64,000 nucleotides of DNA, from the NCBI RefSeq assembly GCF_000721705.1, contig NZ_JOJL01000004.1, forward strand, positions 1-64,000, written 5' to 3'. The DNA is from Actinoplanes subtropicus (GTDB lineage: Bacteria > Actinomycetota > Actinomycetes > Mycobacteriales > Micromonosporaceae). The position numbers were made by a program, and so were the translations under genes. Every line of letters starts with the position of its first letter. Positions within the stretch are counted from its first letter, which is position 1. Under the pieces are notes generated by a model, which was not told the origin of the DNA, made no database searches, and saw nothing but the letters and a program-made list of their open reading frames with translations. Of this stretch, positions 17,509-26,119 are shown in pieces.

Positions 17509-18750
17509 ATGACGATCGGGGCGCCGGGCGGTCACAGCCCGGCGCTCGCCCGCTGCGGCCCGGCGCTCGCCCGTTGCGTGACGGTCGAGCCGGAGAAGTT
17601 CGCCGCCGCGCACTGGGGCCGGGCGCCGCTGCTGTCGCATCCCGGGCCGTTCGCCGACCTGCTCTCCCCGGACGCCGTCGACGAGTTACTGAGCCGCCGC
17701 GGCCTGCGTGCCCCGTTCCTGCGCGTCGCCCAGCGCGGCAAGGTGCTGCCCACCGGCCGGTTCACCGGCTCGGGCGGGGCCGGCGCCGAGATCGCCGACC
17801 AGGTACTCGACGACGAGGCGATGCGCCTCTACGCCGGCGGCGCCACCCTGGTGCTGCAGGGCCTGCACCGGATCTGGCCGCCGCTGATCGACTTCGCCCG
17901 GGAGCTGGGCGGCGAGCTGCGCCGCCCGCTGCAGGTCAACGCCTACCTGACCCCGCCCGGCAGCCAGGGCTTCGCCACCCACTACGACACCCACGACGTA
18001 TTCGTGCTGCAGGTCGACGGCGTGAAGCGCTGGCGCATCCACGAGCCGGTCCTCGCCGACCCGATCGAGCGCCAGCCCTGGGGCGGCCGCGCCGACGAGG
18101 TGGCCGCCATCGCGGAGGGCGAACCGGCGATCGACGTGCTGCTCCGCCCGGGCGACGCGCTCTACCTGCCGCGCGGCTGGCTGCACTCGGCCGAGGCGCA
18201 GGAGTCCCGCTCCCTGCACCTGACGATCGGGGTCCGCGCCCTGACCCGGTACGCCCTGGTCGAGGAGCTCCTGACGATGGCCGCCGACGACGCCCGCCTG
18301 CGCGGCACCGTCCCGTACGGCGTGGACGTCACCGACCCGGCCGCCCTCGAACCCATCCTCACCGAGACGGTCGAGGCCCTGCGCGACTGGCTGGCCACCG
18401 CCGACCCGGCCGACGTCGCCGACCGGTTGACCGCCCGCGACTGGCCCGCCGCCCGCCCGGCCCCGATCGCACCCCTGGCCCAGCTGGACTACGCCGCCGA
18501 GCTGACCCCGTCGTCGCTGGTCGCGGTGCGCGAGGGCCTCCGCTGGCGGCTCACCGAGGACGGCCCCGGTCACGTCGTGCTCCACCTGACCGGCCGCACC
18601 CTACGGTTCCCGGCGTCCTGCGCCCCGGCCCTGCGCCTCGTGCTGGCCGGCGCCCCGGTGCGGGTCGCCGACCTACCGCTCGACGACGACGAGGACCGCC
18701 TCGTCCTGACCAGGCGGCTGCTACGCGAGGCCGTCCTGACGCCGGGCTGA
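17509..18750 (+). CDS. JmjC/cupin-type 2-oxoglutarate oxygenase (Cupin_4 family)
   Basis: The 413-aa protein has a JmjC core resembling bacterial ribosomal oxygenases. HYDTHDVFVLQVDGVKRW gives the HxD pair (His158, Asp160), and GDALYLPRGWLHSAEA supplies the distal His226, so the iron triad is complete. NAYLTPPGSQGF and the C-terminal winged-helix-like region also fit the family. Relatives hydroxylate Arg or His side chains of ribosomal proteins using Fe(II) and 2-oxoglutarate. Start ATG 17509 follows GAGGGG; the GTG at 17578 would remove an odd N-terminal CGPALARC repeat. The gene lies just downstream of the repeat peptide, which suggests that peptide as substrate. Confidence 0.8.
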   Translation: MTIGAPGGHSPALARCGPALARCVTVEPEKFAAAHWGRAPLLSHPGPFADLLSPDAVDELLSRRGLRAPFLRVAQRGKVLPTGRFTGSGGAGAEIADQVLDDEAMRLYAGGATLVLQGLHRIWPPLIDFARELGGELRRPLQVNAYLTPPGSQGFATHYDTHDVFVLQVDGVKRWRIHEPVLADPIERQPWGGRADEVAAIAEGEPAIDVLLRPGDALYLPRGWLHSAEAQESRSLHLTIGVRALTRYALVEELLTMAADDARLRGTVPYGVDVTDPAALEPILTETVEALRDWLATADPADVADRLTARDWPAARPAPIAPLAQLDYAAELTPSSLVAVREGLRWRLTEDGPGHVVLHLTGRTLRFPASCAPALRLVLAGAPVRVADLPLDDDEDRLVLTRRLLREAVLTPG

Positions 18751-18820
18751 CCACAGCGCGACGCGGGATTCGACGTCGAGCCTGACCGCAACGAGGCAGC
18801 CGGTCTACATGGTGACCGCC

Positions 18821-18886
18821 CGTGTTGACGTCAATATTGATGCAGTCAACATATCAACCCGGTGCAGTCAACATTCGTCAACATTC
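18821..18886. repeat. Cluster of GTCAACAT/GTTGAC motifs
   Basis: Within about 65 bp the motif appears as GTTGACGTCAA, GCAGTCAACATAT, GCAGTCAACATTC and CGTCAACATTC, in both orientations and much richer in A+T than the flanks. It sits between two convergent genes, where a promoter is not expected. A binding site cluster or terminator-associated element is possible. Confidence 0.5.
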
Positions 18887-19582
18887 TCAGAGGCCGACCG
18901 CGGCGATCACCAGCCCGCCGCTCACCAGACCGGCGATCAGCACCGTCGCGACCGTCGCCGCGTCCAGACCGACCTGGCGACGGTCCGCCACCTTCTTGGC
19001 GGCCACCACCGCGAGCACCGGGCAGGCCAGCAGCACCACCAGCGCCACCACCGGCAACGCGTCCCGCCAGGTGCCGGTCCGCTCGTTGCCGGCTGCCTCC
19101 CGCAGGGCGTGGAAGACCAGCCCCCCAACGACCCCGCTGACCAGCCCGAACAGCGCGAACAGCCCCTTCACCCCGACGTTCAGCGGCCGCTTCGGCGGGA
19201 TGTACTTCACCTTCGCGGCCACCTCCTCGAGGTAGTCCTCGGCCGCCCGCTCGTCGCGCTGCCGCGGGATCGACGCGGCCGGCATCGTCCGCCCGTACCG
19301 CTCGGCCACCGGCCCCACCTTGTGCACGTACTCGGCCCACAACCCGAGCGCCCGCGCATCCACCTGTTCCAGGTCGCGCTGCGCCTGGGCGGCGGCCTGG
19401 CGCGCGGCGGCCAGGCCCTCGTCCGCCTCGCGCACGGCCTGGTCGGCGGCGGCGACCCGGCCGTCGTGCCAGCGCCGCGCCTCGGCGCGCAGGTCCTGGG
19501 CGTCGCTGTCCAGGGTGGTCAGCCGCCGCAGCACGCTGCGGTAGTCGGCGGTCGCGAAATCGGCCGGTTGTACGTCGCTCAT
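18887..19582 (-). CDS. Coiled-coil membrane protein
   Basis: The 231-aa protein has a long N-terminal helix (SVLRRLTTLDSDAQDLRAEA, QAVREADEGLAAARQAAAQAQ), a middle stretch ending KVKYIPPKRPLNVGVKG, and three hydrophobic segments (LFALFGLVSGVVGGLVFHAL, ALPVVALVVLLACPVLAVVA, ATVATVLIAGLVSGGLVIAA). I recognise no family. It lies 83 bp downstream of the FtsK/EccC-like gene on the same strand. With its coiled coil facing the cytoplasm it could be the membrane partner of that ATPase, or it could be under its own promoter near the inverted repeat at 19589-19657. Confidence 0.7.
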   Translation of the reverse strand: MSDVQPADFATADYRSVLRRLTTLDSDAQDLRAEARRWHDGRVAAADQAVREADEGLAAARQAAAQAQRDLEQVDARALGLWAEYVHKVGPVAERYGRTMPAASIPRQRDERAAEDYLEEVAAKVKYIPPKRPLNVGVKGLFALFGLVSGVVGGLVFHALREAAGNERTGTWRDALPVVALVVLLACPVLAVVAAKKVADRRQVGLDAATVATVLIAGLVSGGLVIAAVGL

Positions 19583-19588
19583 CGAGGT

Positions 19589-19657
19589 TTATTCACGACC
19601 TTCCTCGAGTTGCACCTCGCGTAAGTTATGCATTTCGATCGCCACCGTCGTGAATAA
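19589..19657. promoter_or_regulatory. Inverted repeat TTATTCACGAC...GTCGTGAATAA
   Basis: TTATTCACGAC (19589-19599) and GTCGTGAATAA (19647-19657) are perfect 11-bp inverted copies, 47 bp apart, filling the gap between the ATPase gene and the membrane protein gene. This could be an operator with two half-sites or a long-loop hairpin. Confidence 0.5.
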
Positions 19658-19665
19658 TCCTTGAG

Positions 19666-22293
19666 CTATTGTCCGTAGGGGATGATCACCTCGGCGCCTC
19701 GATGCACCGAGCGGTCGAAGTGCAGCGCCCGCCACGGCCGGGGGTACCAGGCCGGCGCGCCGGCGCCGGGATAGTACGCCGCGAGCTCGCTGCCGTGGAC
19801 GTCCAGGGCCACCCACGCGCCGATCGGGTCGGTGCGCGCGGCGTGCCCGCCGAGAGCGTCGCGCAGCAGGCCCGCGCCGCGCCACCAGCCCAGCACGTGG
19901 ATCCGCCGCTCCGGACCCTGCCGGAGGATCGTGCGCAGCTGCCCCGCCGCCGCCGGGCCGCCGGGCAGCGCGTCCGCCGCGTAGATCAGGATGAAGTGCG
20001 GCCGGTCGGCCGGGAACGCGCCGGACGCCTCGGCTGCCGCGTCCTCCAGCAGCCAGTCCGCGTTGTCCGCGTCGTACCAGCCGCATTCGGGCAGCGAGGC
20101 GCACAGGTCGGCGGCCGGCTGCCGGGCGTCCTGGTCCAGGCAGAGCAGCGAGAAGCGGGCGCCGTCCGGCGGGAACTGGGCGGCCAGCGAGCGACCCGCG
20201 GTGGCCAGCACGGCGCACGCCTCCTCGGTGCGGGTCCCGAGGACGGCCAGATTGCGACCAGGAGCGCGGCGCAACACCGTACGCGCAGATCTTGATTGAA
20301 CGTCGATGGTCTCGCCCAGCAGAACCACCGGAGCGGGCGAACCCTCGGCGGGACCCAGGCGGCGGTAATCCGGGCTGTCCGCCAGCCGGGGGCGGGCGTC
20401 GCCGTCGAACAGCCGGGGCGGCCCCTGCTCCTGCGGACGGCTGCGCCACAAGCGGTGCTGCAGCGCGTTCCACCGCTCGCGGTCGCCGGCGGCCGGCACC
20501 CGTACGATCTTGTTGGCCTCGGGCGACCCGGAGTCGGCGTTCACCACCGCGTGGTAGCGGGGCAGCGACTCGGCGGCCGTGTTCGTCTCGGGCAGCACCC
20601 GCCGGGCGCGGGGCAGGGCGAGCCGCAGCGAGAACTGGGCGACCAGCGCCGGCCGCTTCCACAGCGCCTCGATGCCGGAGATGTCCTGGCTGGCCAGGAT
20701 CAGGTGGATGCCCTGCGAGCGGCCCCGGCGGGCCAGGTCTTCCAGCAGGTCGGCGGCCTCGTTGGTGACCGAGTCGTGCCCGGCCAGCAGCACCTGGAAC
20801 TCGTCGATCACCGCCACGATGCGCGGCCACGATCCGGCCGGGTCCTCGGCGCGCAGCTCGGCCAGGTTCGTCACCTCGTACCGTTTCGCCGCGTCGGCCC
20901 GCCGGCGCAGCTCCTCGGCGAGGAAGCGCAGCAGCGCCAGCCCGAACTCCCGGTCGTTGTTGACATTGACGCCGACCAGGCGGACGTGCGGCAGCCAGCT
21001 GGGGTCACGACGGCCCGGGGCGAACCGGGCGAACGACACCCCCTCCTTGAAGTCGAGCAGGTAGAAGGCCAGCTCGTCGGGGGAGTAGCGGGCGGCGAGC
21101 GCACCCATCCAGGCGTAGATCAGGTTCGTCTTGCCGGTCCCGGACGGCCCGGCGATCAGCGCGTGCGGCGGATAGTCCGACAGCGTCACGGTCACCGGCA
21201 CCCCGAGCGGGCTGTCCCCGAGCGGCGCGGTGAGCCCGGTCGCCGAGCTCTCCTTCCACAGCTCCTGCGGGAGCAAGCTGTCCAGCGCGACGGGCGCGGG
21301 CCCGGCAGCCACAGCTTCGGCGATCCGGCGGCAGGCCGCCGCCACGATCGCCTGCGGCGGGCCACCATCCAGCCGTACGGGCAAAGCCCCCGCACTGCTC
21401 ATCCCCGCCCGATCGCCGTCCTGGGCGGTGATGAACTCGATCCCCGGCCCGGCCTGCACCGGCATCCCCTGGATGATCAGGTGCACGCCGGCCGCCGCGC
21501 CGGTGCGCAACAGCCGCTGCACCTGGGTCTGCTCGGGCCGGCTCAGCTCGCCCGCGACCAGCAGCACCGCCACCCGCCACGGCTCCGGCCGCCGGTGGGT
21601 GGCCGCGGCCAGCTCCCGCAGCGACGTGTACTCCCCGGCCAGGACCGTCTCGTTGATCCGGCGTACGTGGTCGACCAGCTCGTTCAGCAGCCCCGGCAGC
21701 CCGCCCGGGCCGACAAAGGTCAGCACCCCGGCCGGTGCGAGCGAGGCGAACCGGGCCAGGCCCCCGCCGAGGTGCTCCGGGTCGTACCCGGTGATGGTCA
21801 GCGCCCCCGGCGCCGCGGTGCCCAGTGCCCGCAGCAGCAGCCCCGCCACCACCTCGTCGCCGAACTCCCGCTCGCCGCGCACCACGATGTGCCCGTGGTC
21901 GAGGAACGGCACCAGCGCCGGCACCTGCTCGGGATGGGGCAGCAGCAGCCGGCCGATCCGCAGCTCGGCCGCGGTCTCCAGCGGCGTGGGCTGCCAGTCG
22001 CCCCAGGGGTCGCCGGCCGCGCCCGGCGCCGCCCGGTCGGCGGCCGCCGCGGCCGCCTCGGCGAACGCGGCCAGGTCCTTGCGGTGCCGGTCGTCGATCT
22101 CGTGCAGCCGGCTGTCGAGCGTCTCGGCGACCTTCTTGCGGCGGGCGATCGCGGCGGCCACCGTCCGTTCCCGGCGGTCGACGGCGGCCTCGTACGCCTC
22201 CCGCGCCGCGGCGAGCGCGTTCTCCGCCACGCCGAGCGCGTGCGAGAGCGCGGCGCGGATGTCCATCACCTGTTGTGCGGTCGACTCAGCCAT
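19666..22293 (-). CDS. FtsK/EccC-like ATPase
   Basis: The 875-aa protein has an N-terminal coiled coil (residues about 10-85), a domain at about 120-330, and an FtsK/SpoIIIE ATPase core with Walker A GPSGTGKT (about 382-389), AFYLLDFKEGVSF, Walker B IVAVIDEF (about 490-497) and GRSQGIHLILASQDISG. A second, weaker ATPase-like module follows near 675: it reads GRNLAVLGTRTEEA, so its P-loop is degenerate. Type VII secretion EccC proteins also combine working and degenerate modules. No transmembrane helix is evident. The gene follows a WXG100-sized helical protein gene and a 295-aa helical protein gene, 17 bp after the latter, so an export or DNA-pumping machine with small partners is plausible. 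Confidence 0.8.
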   Translation of the reverse strand: MAESTAQQVMDIRAALSHALGVAENALAAAREAYEAAVDRRERTVAAAIARRKKVAETLDSRLHEIDDRHRKDLAAFAEAAAAAADRAAPGAAGDPWGDWQPTPLETAAELRIGRLLLPHPEQVPALVPFLDHGHIVVRGEREFGDEVVAGLLLRALGTAAPGALTITGYDPEHLGGGLARFASLAPAGVLTFVGPGGLPGLLNELVDHVRRINETVLAGEYTSLRELAAATHRRPEPWRVAVLLVAGELSRPEQTQVQRLLRTGAAAGVHLIIQGMPVQAGPGIEFITAQDGDRAGMSSAGALPVRLDGGPPQAIVAAACRRIAEAVAAGPAPVALDSLLPQELWKESSATGLTAPLGDSPLGVPVTVTLSDYPPHALIAGPSGTGKTNLIYAWMGALAARYSPDELAFYLLDFKEGVSFARFAPGRRDPSWLPHVRLVGVNVNNDREFGLALLRFLAEELRRRADAAKRYEVTNLAELRAEDPAGSWPRIVAVIDEFQVLLAGHDSVTNEAADLLEDLARRGRSQGIHLILASQDISGIEALWKRPALVAQFSLRLALPRARRVLPETNTAAESLPRYHAVVNADSGSPEANKIVRVPAAGDRERWNALQHRLWRSRPQEQGPPRLFDGDARPRLADSPDYRRLGPAEGSPAPVVLLGETIDVQSRSARTVLRRAPGRNLAVLGTRTEEACAVLATAGRSLAAQFPPDGARFSLLCLDQDARQPAADLCASLPECGWYDADNADWLLEDAAAEASGAFPADRPHFILIYAADALPGGPAAAGQLRTILRQGPERRIHVLGWWRGAGLLRDALGGHAARTDPIGAWVALDVHGSELAAYYPGAGAPAWYPRPWRALHFDRSVHRGAEVIIPYGQ

Positions 22294-22310
22294 CGGGTGT
22301 CAGCATGCTC

Positions 22311-23198
22311 TCATCGGGCGTCGGCGGCCTCGGCGCGGCGCACCGGGTCGGGGGCGTCCGGCTTGAGCGTGGCCGCGTCGCGGCCCAGCCGGGCGAGCAG
22401 CACGCCGGTCAGCACGCTCGCCGTCACCGCGCTGTCGGCCGGGTGCGCGGCCGGCTGCCCCTGGGTCTGCTTGACCGGGGCGCGGCAGATGCGGGCGAGG
22501 AGGGTGTCGAGCACCGCCGGGGAGGTCCCCGGCAGCAGCGAGCGCACCCGCCCGGCCGAGGCCGTCCGCAGCCGCTCCACGTCGTCCGGCCGGGGCTCGT
22601 GGCCGAGCAGGTCGCCGGCCAGCCGGTGCAGCACCGGCGAGGTCACCGCGGACAGCGCCAGCCCGGTGGCCGCGCTGGCGCCGTGCAGGTCGCGCCCCAC
22701 CTTCGCCTTGTCCCCCGCCCGTACGCCGGAAGCGACCTTGCGCAGCAGCTCCGCGGTGTCCTCGGTGGACGCCGGCTTGCTCCTGTCCTGCTGCGGTGCG
22801 GGCTCGCCGGTCAGCTGCGCGACGCGCTGCTGCCACCAGGGCCCGAGCTGCTCGCCCGGCGGCGGCGCTTCCCCATCGGCGGCCTGGACCGCCGGCGGCT
22901 CCAGCCCGGCCTTCCAATCCCGATCCGGCGGCGCCGCGGCGTCGGCGGCCAGGCCGAGCCCGGCCAGGTAGGTGGCGAGCTGGTCCTGCGCCACCCGGAG
23001 CGCGGCGGCGGCCCGCTCGGCGGCCTCCAGGGCATTGCCCAGCTGCGGCACGCCCATCGGGTCCTGCGAGGTCTCGCGCACCCACATGAGCAGCTCGGTG
23101 GCGCCGCGCAGCTTTTCCATCGCCACCGTGACCAGCCCGGTGGGCAACTCGTCGGAGGCGGCGCGAACCTGGGCGCCGAGGTCCTGGATCAGCGACAT
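22311..23198 (-). CDS. Helical protein of the FtsK/EccC-like operon
   Basis: The 295-aa protein starts MSLIQDLGAQVRAASDELPT, with a mostly helical N-terminal third (MEKLRGATELLMWVRETS, LEAAERAAAALRVAQDQLATYL), a Pro-rich linker near residues 85-110, and a second helical region that includes LSAVTSPVLHRLAGDLLGHE. There are no membrane segments, signal peptide or catalytic motif that I can see. Its start is one base after the stop of the 86-aa gene and its stop is 17 bp before the ATPase gene, so translation is probably coupled. It may be a structural or substrate-like partner of the ATPase. Confidence 0.7.
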   Translation of the reverse strand: MSLIQDLGAQVRAASDELPTGLVTVAMEKLRGATELLMWVRETSQDPMGVPQLGNALEAAERAAAALRVAQDQLATYLAGLGLAADAAAPPDRDWKAGLEPPAVQAADGEAPPPGEQLGPWWQQRVAQLTGEPAPQQDRSKPASTEDTAELLRKVASGVRAGDKAKVGRDLHGASAATGLALSAVTSPVLHRLAGDLLGHEPRPDDVERLRTASAGRVRSLLPGTSPAVLDTLLARICRAPVKQTQGQPAAHPADSAVTASVLTGVLLARLGRDAATLKPDAPDPVRRAEAADAR

Positions 23199-23199
23199 C

Positions 23200-23460
23200 T
23201 CAGAGGTTGGCCGTGTAGGTCTGCGCCTGCTCGACGGCGGCCGCCGTCACGCCGATGCACTCCTCGAGCTGCTGGTCGGCCTGGGACAGCGACGCATACG
23301 CCGAGGTCACCGCGTCGTGCCCGCTGCCCTCGAGCGCCGCCGCCAGGCTCTGCTGGGCCTCGCCCAGCTTCTCCCGGGCCGCCTGGATCGCCGCCTGCCC
23401 CTCGCTCACCTGCTGGAGCGCGGCGTCGACCGCCGCTTTGACCTCGGCGACACTGGCCAC
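23200..23460 (-). CDS. WXG100-sized helical protein
   Basis: The 86-aa product starts MASVAEVKAAVDAALQQVSE and is two long amphipathic helices separated by a short turn around LEGSGHDAVTS, ending EQAQTYTANL. Size and helix-turn-helix shape match WXG100/ESAT-6 proteins, but the WXG tripeptide is absent and no other secretion tag is clear. It is the first gene of a minus-strand unit that leads to the FtsK/EccC-like ATPase. It could be a secreted substrate or an adaptor. No identified family can be assigned with confidence from sequence reading alone. Confidence 0.7.
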   Translation of the reverse strand: MASVAEVKAAVDAALQQVSEGQAAIQAAREKLGEAQQSLAAALEGSGHDAVTSAYASLSQADQQLEECIGVTAAAVEQAQTYTANL

Positions 23461-23714
23461 CCGTGCAGCCTCCTGCTGTGCGGAACCCGACTTCGGCCCT
23501 CAGCCTACTGCCCCCTTCCTGCCCCGCTGTCCCCGCACACCCCATTCGCGGGACAGGCCGGAACCCTCACCAAAGCACCGCCGCACACCCCGTCCGCCCA
23601 TCGAGTCCAAGATCCGACCGAGGAGTGAAAATGAGTGAGCGATGGCGCCATCTGCCAGCGACTTGGCGCGATCGGCCACTGCCCCGGGCGGCCCGGGCTC
23701 GTAGCGTCGAGGGC

Positions 23715-24650
23715 ATGACCTGGAGCATCGACGACATCCCCCGGCAGGACGGCCGGGTGGCCGTGGTGACCGGCGCCAACGGCGGTCTCGGCCTGATCAC
23801 GGCCATCGCCCTCGCCGGCAAGGGCGCGCACGTCGTGATGGCCGCCCGCGACCAGAAGAAGGCGGCGGCGGCCCGCGACCAGCTGCTGGCCCGGCACCCC
23901 GGCGCCTCGGCCGAGATCGTCGAGCTGGACCTCGGCGACCTGGCCTCGGTCGAGCGCGCCGCCGGCACCATCCTCGCCGCGCACCCGGCGATCGACCTGC
24001 TGATCAACAATGCCGGCGTGATGGCGATGCCCCCACGGCGTACGGCCGACGGTTTCGAATCTCAGCTCGGCATCAATCACCTGGGCCACTGGGCGCTGAC
24101 CGCCCGCCTGCTGCCGGCCGTGCTGCGCGCCCCCGCCGCCCGGGTGGTCACCCTGACCAGCACCGCGCAGCATCTCGGCCGCCCGCTGAACCCCGAGGAC
24201 CCGTTCCTCGACCGCAACTACAAACCCTGGATTGCGTACGGGAACAGCAAACTCGCCGATCGCCACTTCGCGCAGGGCCTCGACCGCCGGTTGCGGGCCG
24301 CCGGGGTGACCGCCCGCGCGCTCACCGCCCACCCCGGCCTCGCCGACACCGGCCTCCAGTCGCACACGGTCGACCAGGGCGGCGGCGGCCGGCTGGGCCC
24401 GTTCTTCCTGACCCTCACCCGGCGGATCGGCATGACCCCCGACCGTGGCGCCCTGTGCCAGCTGCGCGCCGCCACCGACCCGCACGCGGCCGGCGGCACG
24501 ATGTACGGCCCGCGCTGGACCAGCAGCGGGCCGCCGGTGCGTCGCCGCCTGATCCGGCCGGGCGCCGACCACGCCATCGCCGTGCTGTGGTCGGTCTCCC
24601 GGCGGCTGACCGGCCTCGACATCGACGTGGCCCGGGTCGTGGCCGCTTGA
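23715..24650 (+). CDS. Short-chain dehydrogenase/reductase
   Basis: The 311-aa protein has the SDR features: TGANGGLG (about residues 18-25), NNAGVMAMP (97-100 onward), LGHWALTARLLP, and the active-site pair YGNSK (Tyr about 175, Lys about 179). The fold uses NAD(P)(H), and its length and sequence resemble retinol-dehydrogenase-like SDRs. The substrate is unknown. TAGCGT at 23702-23707 lies seven nt before ATG 23715, so the mRNA may be leaderless. The AraC-type gene overlaps its end by 4 bp, so they probably form one operon. Confidence 0.9.
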   Translation: MTWSIDDIPRQDGRVAVVTGANGGLGLITAIALAGKGAHVVMAARDQKKAAAARDQLLARHPGASAEIVELDLGDLASVERAAGTILAAHPAIDLLINNAGVMAMPPRRTADGFESQLGINHLGHWALTARLLPAVLRAPAARVVTLTSTAQHLGRPLNPEDPFLDRNYKPWIAYGNSKLADRHFAQGLDRRLRAAGVTARALTAHPGLADTGLQSHTVDQGGGGRLGPFFLTLTRRIGMTPDRGALCQLRAATDPHAAGGTMYGPRWTSSGPPVRRRLIRPGADHAIAVLWSVSRRLTGLDIDVARVVAA

Positions 24651-25633
24651 CCGCCGGCCGCTTCGCGCTCAGCCCCGGGACCGTCGCCCTGCTGGCCGAC
24701 GTGGGGGTGCCCGTCCCCGCCGTCCTGCGGGTGGCCGGGCTGCCCGGGGACCTGTTCCTTCGCCCCCAGGTGAATCTGACCGCGGCGCAGCTCTACGGCC
24801 TGTGGACGGCCCTGGAGTCGGTCACCGGCGACCCGGCGATCGGCGCGGCGATGGCCGAGCACATCTCGGCGGAGATCTTCCAGCCGCCGGTGTTCGCCGC
24901 GCTGTGCAGCCCCGACCTGCGGCACGCGGCCGAGCGGATGGCCGCGCACAAGCGCCTGATCGGGCCGCTCACCCTCGACGTGGCGGAGGTCCCGGCCGGG
25001 CTGCGGCTGACCGTTACGTGGCCGGCCGATCCGGCGCCGCCGGCCGGGCTGGTCGCCTTCGAGCTGGCGTTCATCGTGATGCTGGCCCGGCTCGGCACCC
25101 GGGCCCGGGTGGTTCCGGTGGCTCTCACCATGCCGTCCCCGCCGGCCGGCGACGCGTACCGGGATCTGCTGGGGGTGTCGTTCCGGGTGGGCTCGCCGAC
25201 CGGCGTGACCTTCTCGGCGGACGACGCCGCGCGCCCGTTCCTCACCGCCAACGAGGAGATGTGGCGCGTCTTCGAGCCCGAACTGCGCCGCCGCCTGGCC
25301 GACCTGGATCGCGTCGAGTCCACCACGGACCGGGTCCGGGCGACCCTGCTGGAGCTGCTGCCGGCCGGCCGCGCCGACGCGGCGGCCGTGGCCCGGCGCC
25401 TCGCCCTGAGCGGCCGCACTCTGCAGCGGCGGCTCGCCGAGGAGGGCACCACGTTCCAGGGCGTCCTCGACCGTACGCGGCTCGCGCTGGCCCACCACTA
25501 CCTGGACCGGCCGGACATCACGGTGGCGGAGGTGGCCTTCCTGCTGGGGTACGACGAGCCCAGCTCGTTCTACCGGGCGTTCCACCGTTGGTCCGGCACG
25601 ACACCGCAGCAGGCCCGAGCTGTCGCGCCGTAG
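24647..25633 (+). CDS. AraC-family regulator (OruR/ArgR-type N-domain)
   Basis: The 328-aa product begins at TTG 24647, whose TTGA overlaps the SDR stop, so translation is coupled. Residues about 10-200 match the Arabinose_bd-type domain of OruR-like regulators (LPGDLFLRPQVNLTAAQLYGL, HISAEIFQPPVFAALCS). Residues about 240-325 are the AraC DNA-binding domain (VARRLALSGRTLQRRLAEEG, TVAEVAFLLGYDEPSSFYRAF). It probably controls the SDR operon in response to a small molecule. Upstream in-frame starts lie inside the SDR gene and are not supported. Confidence 0.85.
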   Translation: MTAGRFALSPGTVALLADVGVPVPAVLRVAGLPGDLFLRPQVNLTAAQLYGLWTALESVTGDPAIGAAMAEHISAEIFQPPVFAALCSPDLRHAAERMAAHKRLIGPLTLDVAEVPAGLRLTVTWPADPAPPAGLVAFELAFIVMLARLGTRARVVPVALTMPSPPAGDAYRDLLGVSFRVGSPTGVTFSADDAARPFLTANEEMWRVFEPELRRRLADLDRVESTTDRVRATLLELLPAGRADAAAVARRLALSGRTLQRRLAEEGTTFQGVLDRTRLALAHHYLDRPDITVAEVAFLLGYDEPSSFYRAFHRWSGTTPQQARAVAP

Positions 25634-25702
25634 ATGGGGCCGCCGGTCAGTCCCGTGCCGGTTGTCGCGCGTTGGCGGCCCCTCGGATCCGGCCCCTCGG
25701 AT

Positions 25703-25745
25703 CCCGCCCTCCCAGGGGGTGCCCCCGCCGGTCATTGTGGCGGAG
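25703..25745. repeat. Dispersed intergenic repeat, copy B
   Basis: CCCGCCCTCCC, GGGGG-T-GCCCCC and CGGTCATTGTGGCGGAG match 8274-8318. TGTGGACGA (25781-25789) and TGTGGAAAC (25798-25806) follow at the same 17-nt spacing as the perfect boxes of copy A, but are mutated. Confidence 0.7.
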
Positions 25746-25988
25746 AAATCGCGATGGTGCCGTGGGGGATAGGCGTGCCCTGTGGACGACCCGGTGCTGT
25801 GGAAACGCCACGTGATCAGCAGGACGTGTGGTAGTGCACCTGGGTTGCGGACGCCTGCGGGTGGTTGCCCGGGGCGCGACTGCGTGGCGGCGTGCGGTCC
25901 CGGGGTGCCGTGAGGGTAGACCCTGGGCTCCGCCCAGACCCGGCCATCGCTGCAGAGATCTGGCTGGCGTCGTTGTTGCGCTGGGGGC

Positions 25989-26119
25989 GGTGGGTGATCT
26001 CCTTGCGGCGACAACCATAGGGAATCTGATGCTCGGGCGGGAGCGCAACCAAAAACCGGTTGCCCTCCTGCCCGAGCATCAGATGGCGTTCGGCTGCCGT
26101 CGCAAGGAGATCACCCACC
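25989..26119. repeat. Long imperfect inverted repeat (about 62-bp arms)
   Basis: The arms at about 25989-26050 and 26058-26119 read GGTGGGTGATCTCCTTGCG inward through ATCTGATGCTCGGGC to GCAACC, with a short A-rich loop (CAAAAAC). About 52 of 62 positions pair. This could be a miniature transposable element, an RNA hairpin or the end of a decayed element. No coding role is likely, because the same peptide-like text appears on both strands by symmetry. Confidence 0.75.

Noticed and set aside
20296..22971. Long plus-strand open frame opposite the FtsK/EccC-like ATPase
   Set aside because: It is the codon-biased shadow of the minus-strand genes and has no recognisable motif.
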